Origin: Gemmatimonadota bacterium
Lineage (GTDB): Bacteria > Gemmatimonadota > Gemmatimonadetes > Longimicrobiales > Gaopeijiaceae
Length of the DNA: 64,000 nucleotides
Reading direction: 5' to 3'
Assembly: GCA_029863645.1 (NCBI GenBank)
Contig: JAOTVA010000004.1
Coordinates: 25,444 to 89,443 of the forward strand
Shown: piece after piece, positions 49,825 to 61,456 of the stretch
How the letters are laid out: each line of letters starts with the position of its first letter
Position numbering within the stretch: the stretch's first letter is position 1
Notes under the pieces: model-generated
Seen by the model: the letters and a program-made list of their open reading frames with translations, nothing else
Databases searched by the model: none
Told to the model about the DNA's origin: nothing
Made by a program: the position numbers and the translations under genes

Positions 49825-50871
49825 TTACCGGGCCACTACCCCGCTCAGCGGCCGCGTCACGTCCCGTCCGATCGCCTTCGCGATCACCCGGATCTGCTCC
49901 ATCATTTCGCCGAACTGCGCTGGATACAGAGACTGCGCGCCGTCTGACATGGCGTGTGGGGGGTCGGGATGGACTTCGACGATGAGCCCGTCCGCTCCGG
50001 CCGCGATGGCGGCGCGGCCCATTGGAGTCACCTTGGCGCGCAGGCCAGTCCCGTGACTCGGATCGGCGATGATCGGCAGATGCGACAAGGCCTTCACGAC
50101 AGGGATCGCGGCCAGGTCGAGGAGATTTCGCGTGTGCTGATCGAAGCTGCGGATCCCGCGCTCGCAGAGGATGACGTCGTCATTGCCCTCGGCCAGGATG
50201 TACTCCGCGGCCAGAAGTAGCTCGTCGATCGTGGCCGATAGACCCCGCTTGAGAAGGATCGGCTTCCCCGTCTGGCCCGCCCTACGAAGCAGCGGGTAGT
50301 TCTGCATGTTCCGCGCGCCGATCTGTATGATATCGGCGTATTCCGCCACGAGGTCGGCGCCGTCGGGGTCCAACGCCTCCGTGACGATGGCGAGGCCCGT
50401 CTCTTCTCGTGCCTTGGCAAGGAAGTGGAGGCCCTCTAGGCCGAGTCCTTGAAACGAATAGGGGGACGATCGCGGCTTGAACGCGCCGCCCCGTAGCACG
50501 GTCGCGCCCATCTCACGGAGCTCGTGCGCGATGCCCAGGATCTGAGCCTCGCCCTCGACCGCACACGGACCAGCCATGATCACGATCTCGTCGCCGCCGA
50601 TCGTGGTGCCGTTCTCGAGGGAGATCACGGTGTTCTCTTCCCGCCACTCCCTCGATACCTGCTTGTAAGGATGGGTCACCGGGATGACCTCAAGCACGCC
50701 CTCGAGTCCCTGGAGCCGCGCCGAGTCCACCTGTCCATCGTTGCCAATCAGTCCGACTGCGGTACGCTGCTCGCCGGGAATCGGTCGCGCACCGTAGCCC
50801 ATCTCCTTGATCACATCCACGACGGACCCGATCTGGGCTTCGGTGGCGTTGTGCTTCATCACGATCAACAT
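49825..50871 (-). CDS. aroF: 3-deoxy-7-phosphoheptulonate synthase (AroF, type I beta)
   Basis: MLIVMKHNATEAQI ferredoxin-like N-domain; MAGPCAVEGEAQI, GAFKPRSSPYSFQGLG, IADPSHGTG. Confidence 0.95.
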   Translation of the reverse strand: MLIVMKHNATEAQIGSVVDVIKEMGYGARPIPGEQRTAVGLIGNDGQVDSARLQGLEGVLEVIPVTHPYKQVSREWREENTVISLENGTTIGGDEIVIMAGPCAVEGEAQILGIAHELREMGATVLRGGAFKPRSSPYSFQGLGLEGLHFLAKAREETGLAIVTEALDPDGADLVAEYADIIQIGARNMQNYPLLRRAGQTGKPILLKRGLSATIDELLLAAEYILAEGNDDVILCERGIRSFDQHTRNLLDLAAIPVVKALSHLPIIADPSHGTGLRAKVTPMGRAAIAAGADGLIVEVHPDPPHAMSDGAQSLYPAQFGEMMEQIRVIAKAIGRDVTRPLSGVVAR

Positions 50872-50903
50872 CGGGTGGGGCTCCCTGAGGGGCGCTTCAG
50901 GCG

Positions 50904-53900
50904 TCAGGCGACGCCGGCAACCTCCAGCGCCTCGGATAGTTTCACACCGACGATCGTGCTGACGCCAGGCTCCTCCATTGTGACGCCGTAGATCCAATCC
51001 GCCGCTTCGATCGTGCGCGGATTGTGCGTGATCACAACGAATTGCGTCTGTGCCTTGAAGTCCTGCAGGAGCTTGATGAAGCGCCCGATGTTGTTTTCGT
51101 CGAGCGGCGCGTCTACCTCGTCGAGCACGCAGAATGGGCTGGGCTTCACGAGGTAGATGCCGAATAGGAGCGACAGCGCCGTGAGCGCGCGCTCCCCCCC
51201 CGAGAGGAGGTCGATCCGTTGCGTGCGCTTCCCCCGCGGGGAGGCATGGATCTCGATGGGCGACTCCAGCGGGTCCTCCTCGTTCTCGAGCCAGATGTCG
51301 GCCTCGCCGCCCTCGAAGAGCCGCACGAACGTCGCGCGGAAGTTGACGCGGATGGCATCGAAGGTGGTCACGAACAGATCGGTCGCCGTCTTGTTGATCT
51401 CGCGAATGGCCGAGCGCAGATCGTTGCGGGCGCTCACCAAGTCTTCACGCTGGCCGGTCAAGAACTCCAGGCGCTGGGTTTCCTCGGCATGTTCCTCAAC
51501 CGCCAGCATGTTGACGGGTCCGAGGCGCTCCAGCGCGATCACGAGCTCGCTCAGCTCCGCTTGAAGTGCCTCCTGCTCTCCCTCCACCGGGGCGGCCTCC
51601 GTAAGGAGGCTTTCGAGGGAGCGACCCCACTCGCCCTCCAACCGCTCCCGGATACGCTCGATGCGTCCCTTCAACTCCTGGCGCTCCAGTTCCAGACCGT
51701 GCCGGTGATCGGACGCGGCCCGCTCCGCGGTCCGGACTTCGCGCACGTGCAGCTCCGCGGCCGCGAGCTGTATGGCCACTCCCTCCAGCACCTCGTCGCG
51801 TCGCCTCAGTTCGGCCTCGGCCTCCGTCCGCTCTCCGAAGAGACGCTCGGTGGCCTGGTCTCCTTCCGTGCGAACCTTGCGCGCTTCGGCGAGTTCGTCA
51901 CGAAGCTGCTTCTCCTCTACGTCGAGCGTCTCGACTCTGGTCGTGGCGTGCGTGCGCGAGGCAGTTGCGGCTTCGAGCCGCTCTGCCACGCGCGCGAGGT
52001 CACCCCCGAGTCGTGTCACCTCGACCGCGAGCCGTGCCTCTTCGGCTCGGGCAGCCTCCCACTCTTCCTGGACACGCTCGAGGACCGCGCGCGCCTCGCC
52101 ACGCTCACTCTCCAATGCCTCTTCCTGTTCCACGAGCACCCGGCGGTCCTCGCGGGCTTCCTTCGCCCGCTCGAGCGCCCTCGTGCGTGTGGCCCTCGCA
52201 CCCTCGAGCTGTCGCGCCAATTCATCGCGGTGGCGGTCCACGCGCCCTCTGCGATCCGTTTGGTCCGCCAGCTCGGAGGTGACCAGGCGATGTTGGTCCT
52301 CGGCCTGCAGGCGCCCGAGCCGAGCCCCTTCCAAGGCTCCCTCCGCGGCGACCAGCATCGCCTCGGCGCGGGCAAGGCGCTCGGCGGCCGCGGCGTGCGT
52401 GCGCTCCGCCCCGGCATGCTCCCGGCTGATGGCCGCAAGCTCCTTCCGGCGCTCCAGCACCCCCGACCCCTTCGCGGGATCACCGACACGAACGATGCCC
52501 TCCCGCTCAGTGACAGGACGGCCGCGGCTGGATGAAGCCGGCACCTCGACACCGTCGAGGAGCGCCCGGACCCACGGGGCGCCCGCACCCCTCGGCTCGA
52601 CCCGGTCGAGCAAGCTCCCGGACGCACGAGCCGCGTAAGGCGGCGTGCGGTCCAGACGCAGGAGCGTGAGGCCGCCACCACCGCTCCAGCTCTCACCGAA
52701 CCAGAGGAGAAGCCGTTCAACCGTTGCGCCGTCCTCGACGACCAAGGCGCTGGCCAGCGGCCCCAGATAGGCTTCGGCGGCTTCGGTCGCGTCCGAAGCA
52801 GACTCGAGAAAGTCAGATAGTGGACCGATCACACCGGGGTCTCCGACGGCCAAGGCCGCCCGTACGACAGGCTCGAGCCCCTCGCGCTCGCGTTCCAACC
52901 CCTCCAGAGCTGCCTGTCGGGCGGACAAACCGGCCAAGCGATCGGAGGTCTCTCGCTCGTGCTGCCGCGCCGCTTCGAACTCCGAGCGTGCAGCCCCGAG
53001 GGCCGCGACAGTTACATCCAGCTCGGCGTTCGCTCGGCGCAGCACATCACCCAGGTCGTCGACACGGCTGGAAAAGAGGTCACCCTGACTCGCCAACTCC
53101 GACAGGACGTCCGCGGTGGACTCCAGCTCCCCGGTGACGTGGCTGAGGCGTCGTTCCAACTCCTCCGCCTGCGCCTCAGAAGCCTGAGCGTCTCCTTCGA
53201 GCTGAGCGCCTTTTCGGCTGAGCTCGCGGGCCCGCGTCTCGACGGCTTCCAGTGCGTCCCGGGCCGCCTGCAGTCTGTCCCGCACCTCTTGCGCGGTCTC
53301 GCCACGGGCCGTCGCCACCTCCGTCACTCCGTCCAGCTCGGTCGCGATCCTGTCACGGTCACCTGTGAGCCCGAGCTCCTGGGCCTCGAGGGCGGTGACC
53401 TGTGTGCGGGCGTCCGTGCGCTCCCGATCGATCTGTGCCAGGCGGCGCTCGGCATACGTCGACCGCTCTTCCGCCACCGCCAGATCACGCTCCCACTTCA
53501 CCAGCTGCTCGCGAATGGTTTCGAGGACCTGCGCGGCGGCCGATCGCTCCTTCTCCACGTCTACTTGGCGCAGCCGAAGGGACTCGAACTGGGTCTCGGC
53601 AGTGCGCAGCTCCGCCACCATTCCTTCGGCGGTGTATACGTCGCCCTTCAGATCTTCGTCAACCTTCTCGAGACGCTGGGCGAGCGTGTCGAGCTGGTGC
53701 CGGACAACGGACACCTCCACGTCGAGTCGGCGCTTGCGGTACTCGGTATAGCGCTCGGCTTTGCCTTTCTGGCGCGCGAGCGACCGGACCTTCGTATGGA
53801 CTTCCCCAATCACGTCTTCGAGACGCTGGAGGTCCATCTCGGCCCGCTCCAAACGACGGATCGCTGCCTTGCGGCGATCCTTGTACTTCCCGATTCCCGC

Positions 53901-54391
53901 GGCCTCCTCGAAGAGCCCGCGCCGCTCGTCGGCACGATCTGAGAGGATCGCGTCGATCATCCGGTTCTCGATGATCGCGTACGCATTCGCGCCGAGCCCC
54001 GTGTCGCGACAGAGGTCGACCACGTCGCGCAGCCTACACGGAGAGCGGTTGATGGAATACTCGCTCCCGCCGTCCCGGAAGACCTGGCGACCGAGCTCCA
54101 CTTCCTCGAACGGCACCGGCAGAAGGCCGTCCTCGTTGCTAACACTGAGTGAGACGGCCCCTCGGTTGACCGGACGACGGCCCGTCGTGCCCTGGAAGAT
54201 TGCCTCTTCCATCTTGGCCCCGCGGATGGCCGTCGGACGCTGTTCGCCCAGCACCCAGCGAATGGCGTCGCTGATGTTGGACTTGCCACATCCGTTGGGG
54301 CCGACGACGGCCGTGATACCGTCGTGGAACTCGATGTTGTCGCGTCCGCGAACGACTTGAAGCCGTGGACGTTGAGTGCCCGTAGCCTCAT
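50904..54391 (-). CDS. smc: Chromosome segregation protein SMC, with an apparent 1-nt frameshift near the N-terminus
   Basis: MRLRALNVHGFKSFAD starts at 54391; IEFHDGITAVVGPNGCGKSNISDAIRWVLGEQRP continues in a different frame; C-terminal LSGGERALTALSLLFGIY, DEVDAPLD. Confidence 0.9.
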
Positions 54392-55188
54392 CCGCCCACC
54401 GACACCGACCCTGACGTGAGACCAGAGACCGTGCCCAGAGGCTCTGGCGAAAGCCCAGGCACAGGAATTATTCCGAATGCGATCAGCAGAGCCACGATGA
54501 GCGCGACCACCGCGGCACCGATTAGCGCGATTCGTCGGCGCCCACCGGGGCCCGATGCAGTCCACTCCTGTGGGGGCCGGAACTCCGAAGCAGGGGCTGC
54601 GGGTCCCACACTCGAGGCGCCTGCGCCCGGCCCGGTAACCGCCCGGACCATTCCCTCGAGTTCCCGCACCGCGGCGGGCGCCTTCTCGTTGGCATCGGCC
54701 AGAACAATGATGTCCGAGGCGGATCCGAGGAACGCTGCGCACCCGCTGTCCCCGTCGCGGACGAACAGGAGGAGCTTCACGCCGGCCTCGACGAAACCGC
54801 CGAGCAACGTGCCCCAGCGCGCACTTGCGGCCACTGCGTTCGCGTCGGCAACCGCCGTGCCAGCGGTGATGAGATAGAACGCTCCTCCATCCACCGGTTT
54901 GGCGACGCGCCCTATGGAGAGCCCGAAGAGGGCCGCGTCGCTCAGGCCCTCCACGTTCTCGGTATCCACGTGCCCGTGAAGGCTCGGATAGTGGAGCGCG
55001 CCGTCGACCACCATGACCTTCTCGCCAGCCGCGCTCCAGGCCCGCGCGAGGTCCAGCGTCGCGGCGCCTGCCCATCCCGCCTCGACGGCGCCCTCGGATG
55101 CCACCACAGCCACGATGCGGCCGGGGTTCGTACCGTTCGGAACGGAAACCCCTGCGTCCAAAGACTGCCATTGGGGAAGTTGGGCCAT
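54388..55188 (-). CDS. ParA/CpsD-like protein with degenerate P-loop and C-terminal TM segment
   Basis: GRIVAVVASEGAVEAGWAGAATLDLARAWSAAGEKVMVVDGALHYPSLHG resembles a SIMIBI fold without Walker A; C-terminal IALIGAAVVALIVALLIAFGIIPVPG; ATGA overlap with smc. Confidence 0.6.
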   Translation of the reverse strand: MAQLPQWQSLDAGVSVPNGTNPGRIVAVVASEGAVEAGWAGAATLDLARAWSAAGEKVMVVDGALHYPSLHGHVDTENVEGLSDAALFGLSIGRVAKPVDGGAFYLITAGTAVADANAVAASARWGTLLGGFVEAGVKLLLFVRDGDSGCAAFLGSASDIIVLADANEKAPAAVRELEGMVRAVTGPGAGASSVGPAAPASEFRPPQEWTASGPGGRRRIALIGAAVVALIVALLIAFGIIPVPGLSPEPLGTVSGLTSGSVSVGG

Positions 55189-55366
55189 CTACGCTCGCGA
55201 CTTTTGGACGAGCCTCGCGGCCCGCCGAGGCGGTGGCCCAACAGCGTGAAGGACCGCCGACAAGTTAGATCCGATCCGCGTCGACTGCAAATCGGCCCAG
55301 AACCCGAGAAATCCAGGCAGATAAGGGGTTCCTGGGCATCCGGAACCACCCAAAGAGACCCTCTGC

Positions 55367-55789
55367 TCAAGCCTCGGGAGCCTCCCATCGGGGCGCATCG
55401 CCCCAAAGATTCTCGAGCTGATAAAAGGCCCGTGCTTGAGGGTGAAACACGTGGACGACGAAGTCGATGTAGTCCAACAGGGCCCAACGTCCGCCTCGGA
55501 CGCCCTCGGAGTGCGCGGGCCGCACCCCCTCCTTCTTGAGCTCCTCGACCACGTGGTCCGCGATCGCCTTCACCTGCACGTCGGAGGTACCGCTCGCGAC
55601 GACGAAGTAGTCCGTCGCGGTCGAGATGCCCCGCAGGTCGAGTACGGTCACGTCGTGAGCCTTGAGCTCGAGGGCGAGCTCGACCGCACGACCGATCTCA
55701 GCGGGCAGGTCGATGGAGACGCTACCCGTCTTCGCGCTCGACACGGACCTCGATTGGGACTTCGACCTCGGCATGGAGACGTACGGCAA
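55367..55789 (-). CDS. rsfS: Ribosome silencing factor RsfS
   Basis: KAHDVTVLDLRGISTATDYFVVASGTSDVQVKAIADHV, WALLDYIDFVVHVFH; start uncertain (55789, 55774 or 55744), overlaps rplI. Confidence 0.9.
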   Translation of the reverse strand: MPYVSMPRSKSQSRSVSSAKTGSVSIDLPAEIGRAVELALELKAHDVTVLDLRGISTATDYFVVASGTSDVQVKAIADHVVEELKKEGVRPAHSEGVRGGRWALLDYIDFVVHVFHPQARAFYQLENLWGDAPRWEAPEA

Positions 55790-56177
55790 CGTTCGTCACC
55801 CCCAAAACCTTGATGGGCTCTTCCAATGCGATGGTGCGCCTGTCGAGCTCGAAGTCCAGGTCGCCCGCATTGAGGCGATCGGCAACATCGGCCCGGCTCA
55901 CCGACCCGAATAGTTTGCCGTCCTCCCCAGCGCGCTCGTTAAAGACCAGCGAGACGTCTTCGAGCTGAGAGGCACGACGGCGAGCTTCGAGGAAGTCGTG
56001 CCTGGACCGTTCCGCGGCGCGCGCCTGCTCCTCCTCCAATCGCGCCATATTGGCGTCGCTCGCTACATAGGCGAGGCCGTGTGGGATGAGATAGTTACGG
56101 CCGTAGCCAGGCTTCACCTGAACCACCTGGCCGGTTTCGCCCAGGTGCTCCACAGACTGCTTGAGTATCAGCTTCAT
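55722..56177 (-). CDS. rplI: 50S ribosomal protein L9
   Basis: MKLILKQSVEHLGETGQVVQVKPGYGRNYLIPHGLA. Confidence 0.95.
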   Translation of the reverse strand: MKLILKQSVEHLGETGQVVQVKPGYGRNYLIPHGLAYVASDANMARLEEEQARAAERSRHDFLEARRRASQLEDVSLVFNERAGEDGKLFGSVSRADVADRLNAGDLDFELDRRTIALEEPIKVLGVTNVAVRLHAEVEVPIEVRVEREDG

Positions 56178-56196
56178 CGTTCCTCCGACAGGTTCT

Positions 56197-57150
56197 TCAA
56201 ATCGCCTTTTGGGCCGAGCGCGCCCGCAGGTCGAGCCACGTATCCCCGATGCCGATCAGAGCGGCCGTACCGAGTATCACGGGGGGCACCAGCACCAACA
56301 AGACGGCGAACACGGCATAACCGATCACCGAGAGTCCGCCGCTCACGAAGAAATAGACCGCCAGGCCTCTCAGAGCATAGAGGGCCCCCATGAACACCAC
56401 TGCATTGGATCCGACCCTGGCAAACGCTTCGCCGGACTGCAGGACCAAAAGCAGGATTCCGGCGACCAGCACCCACACCAGATGGTCGTTGAAGCGGAAG
56501 TCGCGCAGCGGGGCCAGGCCCTGGTCGCCCTCGCCCACCAGCCGACTGCGGACCCACCACGCGACTGCGAGGGCAGCGAGGGACTCGATGCCGAGGAGGG
56601 CAGGAAACACCATTACCCGCGTGGTCGCGATGTCGCGCATCAACGTGACCACGTCCGGGGAAAGCACGTCCGAGCCCCCAATTAGCGAAATCGCAGAGAG
56701 CGTCGCGTCCGTCTCGGCCTGGACGCTCAATGAAATCGCCGCGTCTAATGTGCTCCATCCCCCCTCCCGCAGCACCATGATCGCGCCCGCCACGACCGCC
56801 GCCGCGGCCGAGGCCGCCAAGGCGCGCGACGTCAGGCGCCAACCGGGCAGCAGAAGCGTCAGCGTAAGAAACCATCCCCCAAGGAGGACTGCCCAGGCAC
56901 GTTCGGCGTACCAAAGGCCATCCGAAAATCCCCCCAACCCGCCGGAGATGATCACGATGAGAAGGCCGGCGACACCGGCTGCGGCAACGTTCCCGAAGCC
57001 CCTCGCGGCCAGCAAGAACACCAGCGGAACACCGATCAGGACGGTCGGCTGCACGAACACTGAAGTCGCGAGGACCACTCCGAACAGGCCAGCGACTCTC
57101 GGCCAACCGCGCTGCGTCCCGCGCGCCCCTCCGTTGATCACCTGCTCCAT
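56197..57150 (-). CDS. DUF2232 (YybS-like) membrane protein
   Basis: Multi-TM ORF between rpsR-like and rplI, a conserved position for DUF2232; C-terminal ALRGLAVYFFVSGGLSVIGYAVFAVLLV. Confidence 0.75.
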   Translation of the reverse strand: MEQVINGGARGTQRGWPRVAGLFGVVLATSVFVQPTVLIGVPLVFLLAARGFGNVAAAGVAGLLIVIISGGLGGFSDGLWYAERAWAVLLGGWFLTLTLLLPGWRLTSRALAASAAAAVVAGAIMVLREGGWSTLDAAISLSVQAETDATLSAISLIGGSDVLSPDVVTLMRDIATTRVMVFPALLGIESLAALAVAWWVRSRLVGEGDQGLAPLRDFRFNDHLVWVLVAGILLLVLQSGEAFARVGSNAVVFMGALYALRGLAVYFFVSGGLSVIGYAVFAVLLVLVPPVILGTAALIGIGDTWLDLRARSAQKAI

Positions 57151-57161
57151 GGCGTCGCGCG

Positions 57162-57797
57162 CTACGCTTCGTGTCCACCCGTATACGGCAACAGGGAGAG
57201 GTATCGGGCGCGCTTCACGGCCCTACCGAGCTGCCGCTGGAACGCCGCTGTGACCTTAGTCGTTCGCTTGGGCAGGATCTTGCCCTGCTCCGTGACGAAG
57301 CGGGATAGCGTCGACACGTCCTTGAAGTTCAGGAGCGTGATGCGCGGCCCTTCCATGCGACGCCGTCGGCCCCTCGCGCCCGCGAACTCCGGCGGAGAGT
57401 TGGCGTCGTCGGGATCTTCCTCTTCATCTTCGTCGTCGCCGTCGTCTCCGTCGGGGTCACGGGCGGCCCGCTCCGGAACGTCCTCTACCAGCGACTGTCC
57501 GTTCGTCGGCTCACCCTCGTTGAGCACGAGCAAGTATCGCAGGACTTCCTCGTCGAGCTTCAAGAGCCGCTCGAACTCGGGGAGCGCCTCGACCGCCGCC
57601 GTGAACTGCGCCACGGCGTAGTAGCCGTTGCGCTGCTTCATGACCGGATAGGCCAGCTGGCGCACTCCCCAGTGATCCACCGCTGCTACTTCGCCACCTT
57701 GGGACGTAGCGAGGGCATGGAAGGCCTCGAGCTTGGTGTCTACCGCGGTTTCCTCGAGAGCGGGGTCGAGGATGTACACCACTTCATAGAGCCGCAT
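57162..57797 (-). CDS. Fused ribosomal proteins bS6-bS18 (S6 domain ~57513-57797, acidic linker, S18 domain ~57165-57368)
   Basis: One uninterrupted ORF: MRLYEVVYILDPALEE...GVRQLAYPVMKQRNGYYAVAQF (S6) then GDDEDEEEDPDD linker then RRRRMEGPRITLLNFKDVSTLSRFVTEQGKILPKRTTKVTAAFQRQLGRAVKRARYLSLLPY (S18). Confidence 0.92.
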   Translation of the reverse strand: MRLYEVVYILDPALEETAVDTKLEAFHALATSQGGEVAAVDHWGVRQLAYPVMKQRNGYYAVAQFTAAVEALPEFERLLKLDEEVLRYLLVLNEGEPTNGQSLVEDVPERAARDPDGDDGDDEDEEEDPDDANSPPEFAGARGRRRRMEGPRITLLNFKDVSTLSRFVTEQGKILPKRTTKVTAAFQRQLGRAVKRARYLSLLPYTGGHEA

Positions 57798-57927
57798 GTT
57801 CGCTTCCCTCGGTCCGTAGGTACGGGCTCCGTCTCATTCGAGCACTCGGCGTGCGGCGCGGGTGCTCACGACGGAGCGGGATCAATGTGATGTGCCGCTT
57901 AGGGCACGACGAAGAAGCTAAGCAAAG

Positions 57928-57961
57928 GTCCGGGGCGTGCAAAGCACACGCCCCGGGACCC
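57928..57961 (-). terminator. Hairpin terminator downstream of hppA
   Basis: ccggggcgtg-caaagca-cacgccccgg stem, followed on the reverse strand by T-rich sequence. Confidence 0.6.
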
Positions 57962-57966
57962 GATTG

Positions 57967-60096
<2,130 letters not shown>

Positions 60097-60141
60097 CGAT
60101 TCAGTCTTCCTCTGTGAATACGTCGGAGTGTCGTTCGCTTC

Positions 60142-60705
60142 TTATCGGTTAAACCGGTTCATGGCCGGCTCTACGCCCTCGGCGACCCACGCCTCGACGG
60201 CCTTGGTCAGGTCCGGGAGCAATTCTACCACCACGTCTTCGTCCTCTACAGGCATCGGCGCGAGCACCCAGTCGGACAGGTCTGCCCCGTCCGGCTTCTT
60301 GCCGACGCCGATTCGTAGCCGCGCATACTCGTTCGACTGTAGCGCCCCCGCGACGGACTTCAGCCCGTTGTGTCCCCCGGGGCCTCCCTCCGGTCGAAAC
60401 CTTACCCGACCCACGTCCAGCGACGCGTCGTCCACGACGATCAGCAGGTCCTCCGACGCATCGAAGTCCTCCATCGGAATCAGTGGCCTCAACGCGAGGC
60501 CACTCCGGTTCATATAAGTCGTAGGCTTCAACAACCGGACCACCGTACCGTCGACGGTCCCTTCCGTCACCAAAGCTGGGCCGTCTCTCCGAAACGAGTC
60601 GAAGCCCCAGTCGTACGCGAGCCGGTCGGCAACCCACCAGCCGACGTTGTGCCGAGTCGCGTCGTACTGGGGGCCCGGATTCCCGAGTCCCACGATGGCT
60701 TTCAT
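60142..60705 (-). CDS. pth: Peptidyl-tRNA hydrolase
   Basis: IVGLGNPGPQYDATRHNVGWWV; LLKPTTYMNRSG; GGPGGHNGLKSV. Confidence 0.95.
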   Translation of the reverse strand: MKAIVGLGNPGPQYDATRHNVGWWVADRLAYDWGFDSFRRDGPALVTEGTVDGTVVRLLKPTTYMNRSGLALRPLIPMEDFDASEDLLIVVDDASLDVGRVRFRPEGGPGGHNGLKSVAGALQSNEYARLRIGVGKKPDGADLSDWVLAPMPVEDEDVVVELLPDLTKAVEAWVAEGVEPAMNRFNR

Positions 60706-60726
60706 GCGGCCTTGGTGGAGGGCTGA

Positions 60727-61407
60727 TCAGTCGTCGTCTCCACCGCTCTCGCCCGCCTGTTCTTCTTCACCCTCGACACGCTCGCCTACCAGTCCGGGCT
60801 CGAGCTCTTCGCCCTCCACCTCGGCCTCCTCGACCACACGCGGAACGGTGACCGCGCAGACCGTCTGATCTCCCTCCAGACGCAACTCAATGCCTTCTTC
60901 CAGGACGATATCCGAAACATGCAAGGAGTCGTTCAGGTCGAGGTCCGTGACGTCGAGGATGAACGATTCTGGAATCTTGGACGGAATGCAGCGAACGGGC
61001 AGCTCGTGGATGATCTGCTCGAGAACACCACCATTCAGCCTCACGCCAACCGGGATTCCTTCCAACTCCACGGGAACGTCGAGATCCACCTCGACGCCCG
61101 CCTGGATGCGGAGGAAGTCGACGTGCAGCATGGACGGCTTCCACGGGTGCGTCTGGATCTCGCGCACCAGCGTTTCGAACGGCACCTTCTCACCCTCGAC
61201 CTCGAGTGTCACGATCGTGTTGTCTACCGAGATCGAACGAAACAGGTGATCGGCATCGTGCGCGTTTACGGAGAGGTGAAGGGACTCGAGCTCACGGCCA
61301 TAGAGTACCGCCGGCACCCTGCCATCCTGGCGTAGCTTACGAGCCACCCCCTTTCCCGTGCCTTCGCGCTTCTTTGCCTGAAGTACAGCTTTTTGATTCT
61401 TAGCCAT
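60727..61407 (-). CDS. rplY: 50S ribosomal protein L25/general stress protein Ctc
   Basis: REGTGKGVARKLRQDGRVPAVLYG; C-terminal TL5/CTC domain. Confidence 0.94.
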   Translation of the reverse strand: MAKNQKAVLQAKKREGTGKGVARKLRQDGRVPAVLYGRELESLHLSVNAHDADHLFRSISVDNTIVTLEVEGEKVPFETLVREIQTHPWKPSMLHVDFLRIQAGVEVDLDVPVELEGIPVGVRLNGGVLEQIIHELPVRCIPSKIPESFILDVTDLDLNDSLHVSDIVLEEGIELRLEGDQTVCAVTVPRVVEEAEVEGEELEPGLVGERVEGEEEQAGESGGDDD

Positions 61408-61456
61408 GATTTCCTCGTCTGATTATCGGCCCCGGGCGCATCCCGGGCCCTTTCCC

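Noticed and set aside
51219-52535. 438-aa plus-strand ORF antisense to smc
   Set aside because: Mirror of a high-GC coiled-coil gene; no recognisable domain, conserved coding is on the minus strand.
53957-55171. 404-aa reverse ORF spanning the smc start
   Set aside because: Only its MRLRALNVHGFKSFAD segment is real coding (smc N-terminus before the frameshift); the rest is out-of-frame reading of the ParA-like gene and smc.
56174-57178. 334-aa reverse ORF overlapping the DUF2232 gene
   Set aside because: Arg/Gly/Pro-rich out-of-frame translation; the hydrophobic 317-aa frame is the plausible gene.
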